A stretch of DNA of 64,000 nucleotides, taken from contig JAAVCK010000014.1 of NCBI GenBank assembly GCA_014802325.1, positions 1 through 64,000 on the forward strand. The letters run 5' to 3'. The translations under genes and the position numbers were made by a program. The notes beneath the pieces are model-generated. The model ran no database searches. It worked only from the letters and a program-made list of their open reading frames with translations, and was not told the DNA's origin. The stretch is from Bacteroides sp. GTDB taxonomy: Bacteria; Bacteroidota; Bacteroidia; Bacteroidales; Muribaculaceae. Positions 42,535-51,703 of this stretch are shown here, in pieces (the first letter of the stretch is position 1; each line of letters starts with the position of its first letter).

Positions 42535-42588
42535 TTCATGATTCACGATTTATGATTCATGATTTATGATTCACGATTCATGATTTTT
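42533..42588. repeat. Tandem 7-bp repeat (8 units)
   Basis: Eight consecutive 7-base units of the form GATTYAY are present: GATTCAT, GATTCAC, GATTTAT, GATTCAT, GATTTAT, GATTCAC, GATTCAT, GATTTTT. The array begins in the stop codon of the upstream gene and ends 31 bases before the DUF4491 gene. It could vary in copy number. Confidence 0.85.
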
Positions 42589-42619
42589 CAGTCTAAATAT
42601 CAAATACAAATACCACTAA

Positions 42620-42949
42620 ATGTTTCAGTTAAATTTTGAGGGCCTGATGATGGGTCTGGCCACATTCCTCATAATAGGACTCTTTCACCCGCTCGTCATA
42701 AAGGGCGAGTATTACCTCGGCGCACGAGTGTCAAAAATTCTCTTCATCATTATGGGCATAGCCTCAGCCGTAGCATCGGCGCTGGTGAGCGGATTCATCC
42801 CCTCCACACTCCTCGGCATCATATCATTCTCCTCGTTCTGGGGCATTCTCGAAGTGTCCGAACAGGTCAAGCGAGTGGAGCGCGGATGGTTTCCCGCCAA
42901 CCCCCGACGCGCCCGACGCGCCGATTCAAAAAAATCACACGATGATTAA
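42620..42949 (+). CDS. DUF4491 family membrane protein
   Basis: This 109-residue protein has three hydrophobic helices: about 9-26, 36-58 and 60-78. The start MFQLNFEGLMMGLATFLIIGLFHPLVIKGEY is typical of DUF4491, and the tail is basic and cytoplasmic (RRARRADSKK). The family has no known function. It lies 85 bases after the DUF3078 unit and 60 bases before the next gene, which has its own -7 box. Confidence 0.85.
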   Translation: MFQLNFEGLMMGLATFLIIGLFHPLVIKGEYYLGARVSKILFIIMGIASAVASALVSGFIPSTLLGIISFSSFWGILEVSEQVKRVERGWFPANPRRARRADSKKSHDD

Positions 42950-42981
42950 AAAATTTTTTAGTCAATCATAATTTTAATTCT

Positions 42982-42989
42982 TAACTTTG
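42982..42989 (+). promoter_or_regulatory. -7 promoter element upstream of 43010
   Basis: TAACTTTG matches TAnnTTTG and ends 20 bases before the start codon. No clear -33 TTTG is seen. Confidence 0.55.
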
Positions 42990-43009
42990 CGTAAAAATTA
43001 AAAGTAAGA

Positions 43010-45022
43010 ATGTCAGCCAGCAGTTACCTCCAGATCACCCTTCGGGTGGAAGTCGACCAAGTGACCCGCACCGTGCTCAACTATCCCTATGGCGAGCAGC
43101 CGGTTTGGGAGCGTTGGCTTGTGGCCCCCGCAGCCGCTATACGCCGTTTTCTCAACGCCTCGGAGTGCTACGTCATGCAGCAGTGGGAGAGCGGACGATG
43201 CTTCTCGCTCATCACGCGCAACAGCCTTCGCCCCGACGACGGCTACTTCATGATCTCGCTTTTCGTGGCCGCAGGTTGCGCCCTCACCGGCAAGCAGATC
43301 ATTGCCCTGCTGGCGGCCCTCAAGAAGTCGCTCGTAGAGGACGGCGACACCACTTTTGAAGCCATCGACCGTGCCATAGCCGCTGCCGGCATTCCTTCTG
43401 ATCCGCTCCACATGCGGTCGTGGGCATTTCGTCCCGCTCCCGCCGACGCGCAGGTGCGCGATGCTGCCTATCGTACCTTCATCTCGTCGTCCGAACTCGC
43501 CGGTATATTCTCCTTCCCCGGTCAGCCCGACTACGATGCTTACCGCTGCATCATCGTGGTGCCCGCCTCGGCCTCGCTGCGCCCCGGCACCAAGATGCCC
43601 CGCATCACATCGCCCATACGCAAACTCTATACCCTCCTCGCTCCCGCAGGCGTAGAGCTGCTGCGCGACACCGCCTACAGCGGCGAGCGCGTCACCATCA
43701 CATACACCCGTCCCGGATTCTCTCCCCGCCAGGAGGTCATCACCGTGGGCAATCCCTCGGCTTTCGTGCGCCTCGAAGGCTCTACCATCCGCATCCGCGA
43801 GGCCCGCGAGTGCGGCGTACGTTTCACCCGTAAGGTGCCTCTGGAAGTGCGTTCGTCCAAGGAAGACGGCACCGTGACCGGCTACACCATTGCCATCAAC
43901 GGCCGCTCCATCAACACCATGGAGCCATACGTGGAGTTTACTGAAAAAGACCTCACCGAATATGCCACGGTCGAGATCAAAGCCGCATCCAATGGATTCA
44001 CTCCCCTTAAGATAGATAAATCCACAGCCGAACTCCTCGATGCAGACCGTCTCGTCCTTGAGCTCGACCCCATAGAGCAGGGTGTCACACTCCGCCTCGA
44101 CTTTGGCGATGGCAGGGTAGTGGAGCAGGTGATTTCCATCGAAAAAAACACTCCCGAATATACCACTCTCCGCTCAGGCAAGTTTCACGGCTACCGTGCC
44201 TACCGCACCGTCAATCAGGATCCCGACGATACGGGCGAGATCTACACTGTCGACGTCAGCGCCGGACATCGCTCGGCGACTTCCCACGTTGCCCCCGAGC
44301 CTGCTCCAGCTCCGCGTCAGCCCGAAGCGCCCGTGTTTGAAAACATTGCCGACGATACCGCCGACCGTCCCGATCCCGAGGACGAAATTGATACCACTGT
44401 GCCCGTAGTGGCTACCGAGTCCGACACCGAGCGCATCCGCGAGGCCGAGGATGAGGTGGCTAAGTCGCGCAAGCGCCGCAATCTGCTCCTTGCCGCCGCT
44501 GGTGCCGTAGTGGTGCTCGTGGTAGTGCTCGTGTTCTTCATACCCCTCGGCAAGACCGTTGGCTCTGATGCCGACGATATGCCGGCCATGGTCGAGAATA
44601 CTGACTCCGTGGCTCCTGCCGCTGACGCTGCGCCCGCAGCCGCTCCCGAAGCTGCCGCCGCTCCGCAGGCGTCCACTTTAGGCGCTGATGCCGAATATCT
44701 CAACTCCAACCGTCAGTGGGCCGTGTCGGCTCTCTCATCACCTGCCGGCAACGCTCTGATGAATGCCATAGCCGAGGGCGACGTCGACGCCATAGCCCGC
44801 AACGAATATTTCATCTCCGGTGTATGCTCCAACTCCCGTGCCCGCAAGGCGCTCGAACTGATGTGGCGCGGTAAGACCGGTCCCACGCGCGGATCTATAG
44901 CCCGGGAACTCAAGAAAGCTGCCGCTTCGGGTACTATCGACCTCGATAAGCTCGTCGACCGTCTGGCTCGCGTGCAGCCCCAGGCCGTCGATGCCAACAC
45001 ACTCCCTCTTCCCACACGCTGA
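43010..45022 (+). CDS. Unknown one-TM protein with PEGA-like segment
   Basis: This is a 670-residue protein that I cannot assign. The N-terminal ~290 residues look soluble and cytoplasmic. Residues about 280-350 resemble a PEGA/Ig-like surface segment (GYTIAINGRSINTMEPYVEF, VEIKAASNGFTPLKI). A Pro/Glu-rich linker leads to one transmembrane helix at about 490-512 (NLLLAAAGAVVVLVVVLVFF) preceded by KSRKRRN. After it comes an Ala/Pro-rich stretch and a small helical domain to the end. No signal peptide is present, so the N-terminus is probably inside. The U32-family gene starts 8 bases later, indicating an operon. Confidence 0.75.
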   Translation: MSASSYLQITLRVEVDQVTRTVLNYPYGEQPVWERWLVAPAAAIRRFLNASECYVMQQWESGRCFSLITRNSLRPDDGYFMISLFVAAGCALTGKQIIALLAALKKSLVEDGDTTFEAIDRAIAAAGIPSDPLHMRSWAFRPAPADAQVRDAAYRTFISSSELAGIFSFPGQPDYDAYRCIIVVPASASLRPGTKMPRITSPIRKLYTLLAPAGVELLRDTAYSGERVTITYTRPGFSPRQEVITVGNPSAFVRLEGSTIRIREARECGVRFTRKVPLEVRSSKEDGTVTGYTIAINGRSINTMEPYVEFTEKDLTEYATVEIKAASNGFTPLKIDKSTAELLDADRLVLELDPIEQGVTLRLDFGDGRVVEQVISIEKNTPEYTTLRSGKFHGYRAYRTVNQDPDDTGEIYTVDVSAGHRSATSHVAPEPAPAPRQPEAPVFENIADDTADRPDPEDEIDTTVPVVATESDTERIREAEDEVAKSRKRRNLLLAAAGAVVVLVVVLVFFIPLGKTVGSDADDMPAMVENTDSVAPAADAAPAAAPEAAAAPQASTLGADAEYLNSNRQWAVSALSSPAGNALMNAIAEGDVDAIARNEYFISGVCSNSRARKALELMWRGKTGPTRGSIARELKKAAASGTIDLDKLVDRLARVQPQAVDANTLPLPTR

Positions 45023-45030
45023 TCTGACTT

Positions 45031-46272
45031 ATGATACGTAAAGATTTTGAAATCATGGCCCCGGTGGGCAGCTGCGAGTCGCTCCATGCTGCCATCGACG
45101 CCGGTGCCGACGCCATATATTTCGGAGTCGAAGGACTCAACATGCGCTCCCGTTCGAGCGTCAACTTCACCCTCGACGATCTCCACAACATTGCCGCTAT
45201 CTGCAATGCCGCCGGAGTGAAGTCGTATCTTACAGTCAACACCATCCTCTACGACGACGACATGGCCGCCGCGCGCGCCGTGATCGACGCCGTGGCCGCC
45301 TCGGAGATTTCTGCCATCATAGCCAGTGACATCGCTGCCATCGAATATGCCCGCTCCCGCGGAGTGGAAGTTCACATCTCCACCCAGTGCAATATCAGCA
45401 ACACCGAGGCCGTGAGATTTTATGCCCGCTACGCCGACGTGGTGGTGCTCGCCCGCGAGCTTAATATGCAGCAGGTAGCCGCCATACACCGTGCCATCGT
45501 CGAAGAGAATATCACCGGACCGTCCGGACGCCTCGTGCGTATCGAAATGTTCTGCCACGGAGCGCTCTGTATGGCCGTGTCGGGCAAGTGCTACCTCTCT
45601 CTCCACGAGATGAACTCCAGCGCCAACCGCGGAGCCTGCACCCAGATCTGCCGCCGCTCTTACACCGTCACCGACCGCGAGACCGGCGACGAACTTGAGG
45701 TCGAAAACAAATACATCATGTCGCCCAAGGACTTGAAGACCATTCATTTCCTTAACAAGATGATCGACGCCGGAGTCACCGTGTTCAAGATCGAAGGTCG
45801 TGCACGCGGACCCGAATACGTTAAGGTGGTGGTCGAAGCCTACTCAGCCGCCATCAATGCCATTATCGACGGCACTTACACCCCCGAAGCCATTGCCGGT
45901 TGGGATCAAAATCTCGCCAAAGTGTTCAATCGCGGATTCTGGGACGGCTATTATCTCGGTCAGCGCCTCGGCGAGTGGTCATCGAAATACGGCTCTTCAG
46001 CCACCCGCACCAAGCGTTACGCCGCCAAAGGCGTGAGATATTTCCCGAATATCGGGGTAGGGGAGTTCGTGATGGAAAACGGCCAACTGCATCTCGGCGA
46101 CGAGATTGTCATCACCGGGCCCACCACAGGCGCCATCATCCTCACCCTTGAGGAAATGCGTGTCGATCTGAAGCCCGTCGACACTGTCAGTCGCGGTGAC
46201 CACTTCTCCATCCGCGTCCCACAAAAGATCCGCCCCAGCGACCGCCTCTACCTCTGGGAAAAGAACGACTGA
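45031..46272 (+). CDS. Peptidase U32 family protein (TrhP/YegQ-like)
   Basis: The 413-residue protein has the U32 start FEIMAPVGSCESLHAAIDAGADAIYFG. The family cysteine motifs follow in EMFCHGALCMAVSGKCYLS and NRGACTQICRRSY, where four cysteines probably hold an iron-sulfur cluster. The C-terminal part is a small beta domain. E. coli YegQ/TrhP, from the same family, hydroxylates tRNA uridine-34, so tRNA modification is the likely role, not proteolysis. Bacteroidota often have more than one U32 member and this one's target is unknown. It lies 8 bases after the unknown membrane protein. Confidence 0.9.
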   Translation: MIRKDFEIMAPVGSCESLHAAIDAGADAIYFGVEGLNMRSRSSVNFTLDDLHNIAAICNAAGVKSYLTVNTILYDDDMAAARAVIDAVAASEISAIIASDIAAIEYARSRGVEVHISTQCNISNTEAVRFYARYADVVVLARELNMQQVAAIHRAIVEENITGPSGRLVRIEMFCHGALCMAVSGKCYLSLHEMNSSANRGACTQICRRSYTVTDRETGDELEVENKYIMSPKDLKTIHFLNKMIDAGVTVFKIEGRARGPEYVKVVVEAYSAAINAIIDGTYTPEAIAGWDQNLAKVFNRGFWDGYYLGQRLGEWSSKYGSSATRTKRYAAKGVRYFPNIGVGEFVMENGQLHLGDEIVITGPTTGAIILTLEEMRVDLKPVDTVSRGDHFSIRVPQKIRPSDRLYLWEKND

Positions 46273-46289
46273 TCCCCCGAAAAATATAC

Positions 46290-46500
46290 ACTGACCCTCC
46301 AAAACCTGTAGAGGCGCTCACTTGGGAGCTTCCGGCGGCGCAAAAAACGAGCGCCCACGGGTGCGAGTCAAAAAAGCCACTCCGTTGCGATCGTTTGCTC
46401 TCTTTGAGTGGCATTGTCACGCATCATTCTTCGCGTAGCGAAGCGGCAAGCCGATTACGAGGCCGTACGCTCCCCGGTGAGCGTCCCTGCAGGAATCACA
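46290..46500. repeat. Modular intergenic repeat island
   Basis: The island contains CGTAGCGAAGCGGCAAGCCG at 46434 (identical to 34739 and 35098). It also has GAGCGCCCACGGGTGCGAGT, the reversed module of 35.2 and 62.6 kb, and GAGCGTCC elements. No gene is visible. Confidence 0.75.
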
Positions 46501-46595
46501 TTAGAAATATCTACTGACCCGTGTCTGCCATCAGTGGGCTTCACCATCAAAAAAGTAACTTTTTTGCCTCGATTGATTAGAAAAATGTAAATTTA

Positions 46596-46627
46596 TTTGG
46601 AAGTTAATGTAATTTGTTTTACCTTTG
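46596..46627 (+). promoter_or_regulatory. Strong promoter of a stand-alone RNA
   Basis: A -33 TTTG (46596-46599) and -7 TACCTTTG (46620-46627) with exactly 20 bases between them form one of the best promoters in the window. No reading frame follows in the next 200 bases; instead a terminated structured region does. Confidence 0.8.
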
Positions 46628-46633
46628 CCCTAA

Positions 46634-46862
46634 ATTTCACCTGGTGTTGCAATCCTTATACTGATAAAATTTTTACGCTATACTAAGGACTAAGGAAAGG
46701 CAATAGCTTGCAGTCAAGGAGTCGCGATGACCCCCGAGCTTCAGGTAAGGTGTGATTATTGTAAGTATGATATGATCTCTACATTTAGTTAATTACGAAT
46801 CACATGCCTTATGGCTTTAGTCCTGTTATCCCTTGATAGAAAGGTATAACGGGCTTTTTTTA
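46634..46862 (+). ncRNA. Candidate structured non-coding RNA, about 230 nt
   Basis: The region between a consensus promoter and an intrinsic terminator has no good open frame and folds. A 9-bp closing helix pairs GGACTAAGG (46687-46695) with CTTTAGTCC (46815-46823). Next, AAGGCA (46697-46702) pairs with TGCCTT (46805-46810), and TGTGATT (46751-46757) pairs perfectly with AATCACA (46798-46804), ending where the previous helix begins. A terminator stem CCTGTTAT/ATAACGGG (about 46822-46853) with a following T7 run ends the transcript. The 6S RNA of Bacteroidales is one possible identity by size and layout, but I cannot confirm it. A leader RNA of the efflux operon is less likely, as that operon has its own promoter at 46991. 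Confidence 0.7.
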
Positions 46863-46990
46863 TGCCCGCGCGCTCCGTCAGTATACATAGGCATCTGTCG
46901 CGATTGGTATTTTTGGGAACAAATGCCGCTTTTTTTACTCATTTTTGCCCGAAAGTTCACCTTTATAGTGAATAATGTCTGATTTCTTAG

Positions 46991-46998
46991 TAACTTTG
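46991..46998 (+). promoter_or_regulatory. -7 promoter element of the RND efflux operon
   Basis: TAACTTTG lies 65 bases before the adaptor gene. The -33 TTTG at usual spacing is not evident. It separates the efflux operon from the upstream RNA gene. No repressor gene or clear operator is seen nearby. Confidence 0.6.
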
Positions 46999-47063
46999 CA
47001 TAATAATATTTTACGTTTCCAACATTCGATTAATTAATCACAAACTGTTTTTTTATAAAAGCG

Positions 47064-48251
47064 ATGAAAATTAATTTTCTTTCATTAACTGTTTTAGGTC
47101 TGGGCCTTTCGGCCGCTATGCTCACCTCTTGCTCAGGCAACGGTCAGCAGCAGGGCGCAGGTGCGATGCCTGCACCCGAGATCGCGACTATGGTGGTTTC
47201 GTCAGCCGACACTCGCGTCGACAACACTTTCCCCGCCACCATCAAGGGTAAAACCGATATTGCTATCCGTCCGCAGGTGACCGGTTTCATCACCAAAGTT
47301 CATGTTGACGAAGGCGATTACGTGCGTAAAGGACAGGTGCTTTTTACACTTGACCAGGTGCAGTTTAATGCCGCCGTTGATCAGGCCCGCGCTCAGGTCA
47401 ACTCTGCTCAGGCTGCCGTAAGCACCGCTCAGCTCACCGCCGACAACAAGAAACATCTGCTCGACAAAAACATCATCAGCGAGTATGAATATCAGATGGC
47501 TGCCAATCAGCTCAGCCAGGCCAAAGCAGCTCTCGCCACCGCTCAGGCTGCTCTGGTCACCGCTCAGAAAAATCTCGCTTACACCACTGTTACCGCCCCC
47601 AGCGACGGCGTGGTAGGTTCGATCCCCAACCGTGAAGGTTCGCTCGCTTCGCCCTCGTCGGTTGAGCCCCTCACCACCGTCAGCGACAATTCGCAGGTCT
47701 ATGCCTACTTCTCTCTCACCGAGAAGGAAGCTCTTGAGCTTGTGGGCAACGGTGCCACCTCGCTCAACGCTGCCATTGCAGCCCTCCCCTCGGTGCAGCT
47801 CCGTCTGGCCGACGGTTCGGTATATCCCCTCGAAGGCAAGATAGCCACCGTGTCGGGCGTGATCGACGCAAGCACCGGCGCCTCAAATGTGCGTGCGCTC
47901 TTCGACAACCCCTCGGGTGTGCTCCGCAGCGGTTCGTCGGGCACCATCGTGCTCCCCACCTTCAGCTCCGACGTGATCACCATTCCCCAGCGCGCCACTT
48001 CCGAGCTCCAGAACCTCCGCTTCGCTTACGTGGTCAATGACTCCAACGTTGTCCGTCAGGTACCCGTGACCGTTGAGGATATGAACGACGGCCGCAACTT
48101 CATCGTCACCTCAGGCCTCAAGCCCGGCGACCGCATTGCCGTAGAAGGCATCGGCACCACCGTCAAGGCCGGTGTGACCATTCAGCCCAAGGACGCCGCC
48201 GCAGCAGCTGATCGGCAGCCCGCTCAGCAGGAAGAGCCCGCCGCCGAATAA
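47064..48251 (+). CDS. RND efflux periplasmic adaptor lipoprotein (AcrA/MexA type)
   Basis: This membrane-fusion protein of a tripartite pump has 395 residues, with lipobox LTSC at Cys23. The barrel-sandwich start is ATIKGKTDIAIRPQVTGFIT, and the coiled-coil hairpin spans about 100-165 (Ala/Gln-rich: ARAQVNSAQAAVSTAQLTAD). The second sandwich half is YTTVTAPSDGVVGSIPNREG, then a beta-barrel and membrane-proximal domain follow. The Ala/Glu-rich end suggests a flexible tail. It lies 54 bases before the pump gene. Confidence 0.94.
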   Translation: MKINFLSLTVLGLGLSAAMLTSCSGNGQQQGAGAMPAPEIATMVVSSADTRVDNTFPATIKGKTDIAIRPQVTGFITKVHVDEGDYVRKGQVLFTLDQVQFNAAVDQARAQVNSAQAAVSTAQLTADNKKHLLDKNIISEYEYQMAANQLSQAKAALATAQAALVTAQKNLAYTTVTAPSDGVVGSIPNREGSLASPSSVEPLTTVSDNSQVYAYFSLTEKEALELVGNGATSLNAAIAALPSVQLRLADGSVYPLEGKIATVSGVIDASTGASNVRALFDNPSGVLRSGSSGTIVLPTFSSDVITIPQRATSELQNLRFAYVVNDSNVVRQVPVTVEDMNDGRNFIVTSGLKPGDRIAVEGIGTTVKAGVTIQPKDAAAAADRQPAQQEEPAAE

Positions 48252-48305
48252 TCATCATTATCTCTCACGATTACTATTTTTCTCTATTTATCCAACTGAC
48301 TTGCA

Positions 48306-51300
48306 ATGAAACTTGATACGTTTATCAATCGGCCTGTGCTCTCCACGGTGATCTCCATCTTCATCGTGCTGCTCGGTCTGATTGGACTTATGGCGCTTCC
48401 CGTTCAGCAGTATCCTGACATCGCGCCGCCTACAGTCTCGGTGACCACCACTTATACCGGTGCAAATGCCCAGGCTGTGCTCAACTCAGTTATCGCCCCC
48501 CTCGAAGAGTCGATCAATGGTGCGCAGGACATGACCTACATGACCTCTACCGCCACCAACACCGGCTCCGCCACCATCAATGTTTACTTCAAGCAGGGTC
48601 GCGACGCCGATATGGCCGCCGTCGATGTGCAGAACCGCGTGGCCAAGGCTCAGGGTCTGCTCCCCGCCGAAGTTACCCGTGTGGGTGTGATCACTCAGAA
48701 GCGTCAGACCTCTATGCTCGTGTCGGTCTGTCTATATGTTGAGGAAGAAGGCACTTACACCGAAGAGTTTATCGAAAACTACCTTAAGATCAACGTCGTG
48801 CCCGCCCTCCAGCGTGTCTCGGGTGTGGGCGATGTGATGGTGATGGGTGCCGACTACTCCATGCGTATCTGGCTCAAGCCCGACGTTATGGCTCAGTATG
48901 GCCTCATGCCTACCGACGTAGCTGCCGCTCTGTCCGAGCAGAACATCGAGGCCGCGCCCGGTGCGTTCGGTGAGCAAGGCGACCAGACCTTCCAGTACAC
49001 CATGAAGTACAAAGGCCGCCTCGTCACCCCCGAGGAATTCGAGAATATCGTGGTGCGCGCCACATCCGACGGCGAAATCCTTTATCTTAAGGATGTGGCC
49101 AATGTGGAGCTCGGCCGTGTGACCTACGGATTCCACTCTACCATGAACGGTAAGACCGCCGTCAACTGTATGATATTCCAGACTCCCGGTTCTAACGCTA
49201 CGCAGACCATCAACGATGTGCTCGCTTATGTCGATCAGGCCAAGAAGGACCTCCCCAAAGGTCTGGCGTTCACCATTCCTATGAACGTCAACCGATTCCT
49301 CAACGCATCGATCGATAAGGTGCTCCACACTCTCGTCGAGGCATTCATCCTCGTGTTTATCGTGGTTTACATCTTCCTTCAGGACTTCCGCTCCACCATT
49401 ATCCCTGCCATCGCCATCCCTGTGGCCCTTATCGGTACATTCTTTGTGATGTATCTTATCGGCTTCACCATCAACCTCATCACCCTCTCGGCTATAGTGC
49501 TCGCGATCGCCATCGTGGTCGACGACGCCATTGTGGTGGTCGAGGCCGTCCATGCCAAGCTCGACGCCGGCTACCACAGCGCTCGCCGTGCTTCCATCGA
49601 CGCCATGAACGAAATCGCCTCGGCTCTTATATCGATCACGCTCGTCATGATGCTCGTGTTTATCCCGGTGTCGTTCATGCCCGGCACGAGCGGTACGTTC
49701 TACAATCAGTTCGGTATCACCATGGCTATCGCCATATTCTTCTCGGCAGTCAACGCACTCACGCTGTCGCCTGCGCTCTGCGCCGTGTTCCTTAAGGCTC
49801 ACGACTCCGACGCATCGCTCAAGGAGCGCCTCAGCGAGAGCTACTCCGCTGCCGGACAGGCCATCAAGAAGCGCTACAAGAAGTCGCTCTCAGTGCCCAT
49901 GCCCCCGCTGTTGACCGCCGTGTTTGTGATCGCCGCAGTGCTATTCATGATTCTCGGCTGGTACAGCACTGAAAATATCCTCAAACTCATCATCGCTTCT
50001 ATCTGTGCGGTCCTCGCACTCCTCGGCATCTTCAACGATCGCTTCCACGAAGGTTTCGAGACCGGCTACCGCCGCGTCCTCAAGATATACCGCAAGCTCG
50101 TGGAATTCTTCATCGGCCACAAAATTCTGTCTGGAGTCATCGTTGCTGCATCAATAGCCATTCTGGTGTTCCTCATGCGTATCACACCTACCGGTATGGT
50201 GCCCAACGAAGACACCGGTACCATATTCGCCGTAGTCGATATGCCCCCGGGCACCTCGCAGGAGCGCACCGGTCAGGTGCTCGCTCAGGTCGACTCGATC
50301 TGTGCCATGATACCCGCCATCGAGACCCGCACCATGATCAACGGTTACTCTTTCGTGGCCGGCCAGGGTTCCACCTACGGTACATTCATCCTCAACCTCC
50401 GCGACTGGAGCGAACGTGGTAAGGGCGAAAGCTCCGACGATATTCTTAAGCAACTCTACGGACTCTCGGCCATGCGTATCAAGGACGGCCGCGTCATGTT
50501 CTTCGCGCCTCCTATGATCACCGGTTTCTCTGTGACCAACGGTTTCTCGATCGAAATGCAGGATAAGACCGGTGGCGATGTCAACGAATTCTTCGCCGTA
50601 GTGCAGGGATTCCTCGCCCAGCTCAACGCTCAGCCCGAGATTCAGATGGCCTACACCACATTCAACCCCACATTCCCCCAATATATGGTGGATGTCGACG
50701 TGGCCAAGGCCAAGCAGGCAGGCATTTCGCCCAGCACCATCCTCACCACACTCCAGGGCTACTATGGCGGTATGTATGTGTCCAACTTCAACCGCTTCGG
50801 TAAGCTCTACCGTGTGATGATGCAGGCATCGCCAGATGCGCGTGTCAACCCCGAGACCCTCAGCGCCATCAAGGTGCGCAACGGCTCAGGCATGGCTTCG
50901 CTCTCCAACTACGTCACCCTCAAGCGCGTATACGGTCCCGACCTTCTGACCCGATTCAACATGTTCCAGTCTATCTCCGTGACCGGTCAGCCCAACCCCG
51001 GATATTCGTCGGGTGAAGCCATCGCAGCCATCAATCGTGTGGCCGAGCAGGCGCTTCCTCAGGGCTACGGTTTCGAGTTCTCGGGTATGACCCGTGAGGA
51101 GCAGAATTCTTCGGCCGGCGCTACTGCCGTCATCTTCGGTCTGTGTCTGCTCTTCGTCTACCTGCTCCTCTCGGCGCAGTATGAAAGCTACATCCTCCCC
51201 TGGGCCGTTATTCTCTCCATCCCCTTCGGTCTGATGGGTACGTTTATCTTCGCTGACATTGCAGGTATCGACAATAACATCTACCTCCAGATCGCGCTCA

Positions 51301-51680
51301 TCATGCTTATCGGTCTTCTGGCCAAAAACGCCATCCTCATCGTTGAGTTTGCCGTTGAGCGCCGTCGCACCGGTATGTCCATCGTCAACGCCGCCATCGA
51401 CGGTGCTTCCGCCCGTCTCCGACCCATTCTCATGACCTCGTTTGCCATGATTATCGGTCTGCTCCCCATGATGTTTGCCACCGGTGCGGGTGCCAACGGC
51501 AACCGTGCTCTCGGTACCGGTTCGGTCGGCGGTATGCTTATCGGTATGATACTACAGCTTCTCATCGTGCCCGCGCTCTTCGTAGTGTTCCAGTATCTTC
51601 AGGAACTTGTCAAGCCCCTCAAGTGGGAAGACACTGACAATCAGGGCATCGAAAGCGAAATCGAGCAGTATTCACGTTAA
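48306..51680 (+). CDS. RND multidrug efflux pump, HAE1 family (AcrB/MexB type)
   Basis: This inner-membrane proton-drug antiporter has 1124 residues, longer than AcrB (1049). It starts MKLDTFINRPVLSTVISIFI and contains the family's YPDIAPPTVSVTTTYTGA. The TM4 proton-relay pair is in AIVVDDAIVVVEAVHA, and late helices are YLLLSAQYESYILPWAVIL and GLLAKNAILIVEFAVERR. An insert of about 70 residues after TM6 (AGQAIKKRYKKSLSVPMPPL and two extra hydrophobic segments) accounts for the additional length. Substrates are not predictable from sequence. Neighbours give adaptor and outer-membrane channel. Confidence 0.95.
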   Translation: MKLDTFINRPVLSTVISIFIVLLGLIGLMALPVQQYPDIAPPTVSVTTTYTGANAQAVLNSVIAPLEESINGAQDMTYMTSTATNTGSATINVYFKQGRDADMAAVDVQNRVAKAQGLLPAEVTRVGVITQKRQTSMLVSVCLYVEEEGTYTEEFIENYLKINVVPALQRVSGVGDVMVMGADYSMRIWLKPDVMAQYGLMPTDVAAALSEQNIEAAPGAFGEQGDQTFQYTMKYKGRLVTPEEFENIVVRATSDGEILYLKDVANVELGRVTYGFHSTMNGKTAVNCMIFQTPGSNATQTINDVLAYVDQAKKDLPKGLAFTIPMNVNRFLNASIDKVLHTLVEAFILVFIVVYIFLQDFRSTIIPAIAIPVALIGTFFVMYLIGFTINLITLSAIVLAIAIVVDDAIVVVEAVHAKLDAGYHSARRASIDAMNEIASALISITLVMMLVFIPVSFMPGTSGTFYNQFGITMAIAIFFSAVNALTLSPALCAVFLKAHDSDASLKERLSESYSAAGQAIKKRYKKSLSVPMPPLLTAVFVIAAVLFMILGWYSTENILKLIIASICAVLALLGIFNDRFHEGFETGYRRVLKIYRKLVEFFIGHKILSGVIVAASIAILVFLMRITPTGMVPNEDTGTIFAVVDMPPGTSQERTGQVLAQVDSICAMIPAIETRTMINGYSFVAGQGSTYGTFILNLRDWSERGKGESSDDILKQLYGLSAMRIKDGRVMFFAPPMITGFSVTNGFSIEMQDKTGGDVNEFFAVVQGFLAQLNAQPEIQMAYTTFNPTFPQYMVDVDVAKAKQAGISPSTILTTLQGYYGGMYVSNFNRFGKLYRVMMQASPDARVNPETLSAIKVRNGSGMASLSNYVTLKRVYGPDLLTRFNMFQSISVTGQPNPGYSSGEAIAAINRVAEQALPQGYGFEFSGMTREEQNSSAGATAVIFGLCLLFVYLLLSAQYESYILPWAVILSIPFGLMGTFIFADIAGIDNNIYLQIALIMLIGLLAKNAILIVEFAVERRRTGMSIVNAAIDGASARLRPILMTSFAMIIGLLPMMFATGAGANGNRALGTGSVGGMLIGMILQLLIVPALFVVFQYLQELVKPLKWEDTDNQGIESEIEQYSR

Positions 51681-51703
51681 TCCATCTCCCTTACGTTTTA
51701 AAG

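Noticed and set aside
46634..46862. Riboswitch controlling the efflux operon
   Set aside because: The region ends in its own terminator and the operon has a separate -7 box at 46991 and a 200-base gap, so a stand-alone RNA is more likely; no known aptamer core was recognised.
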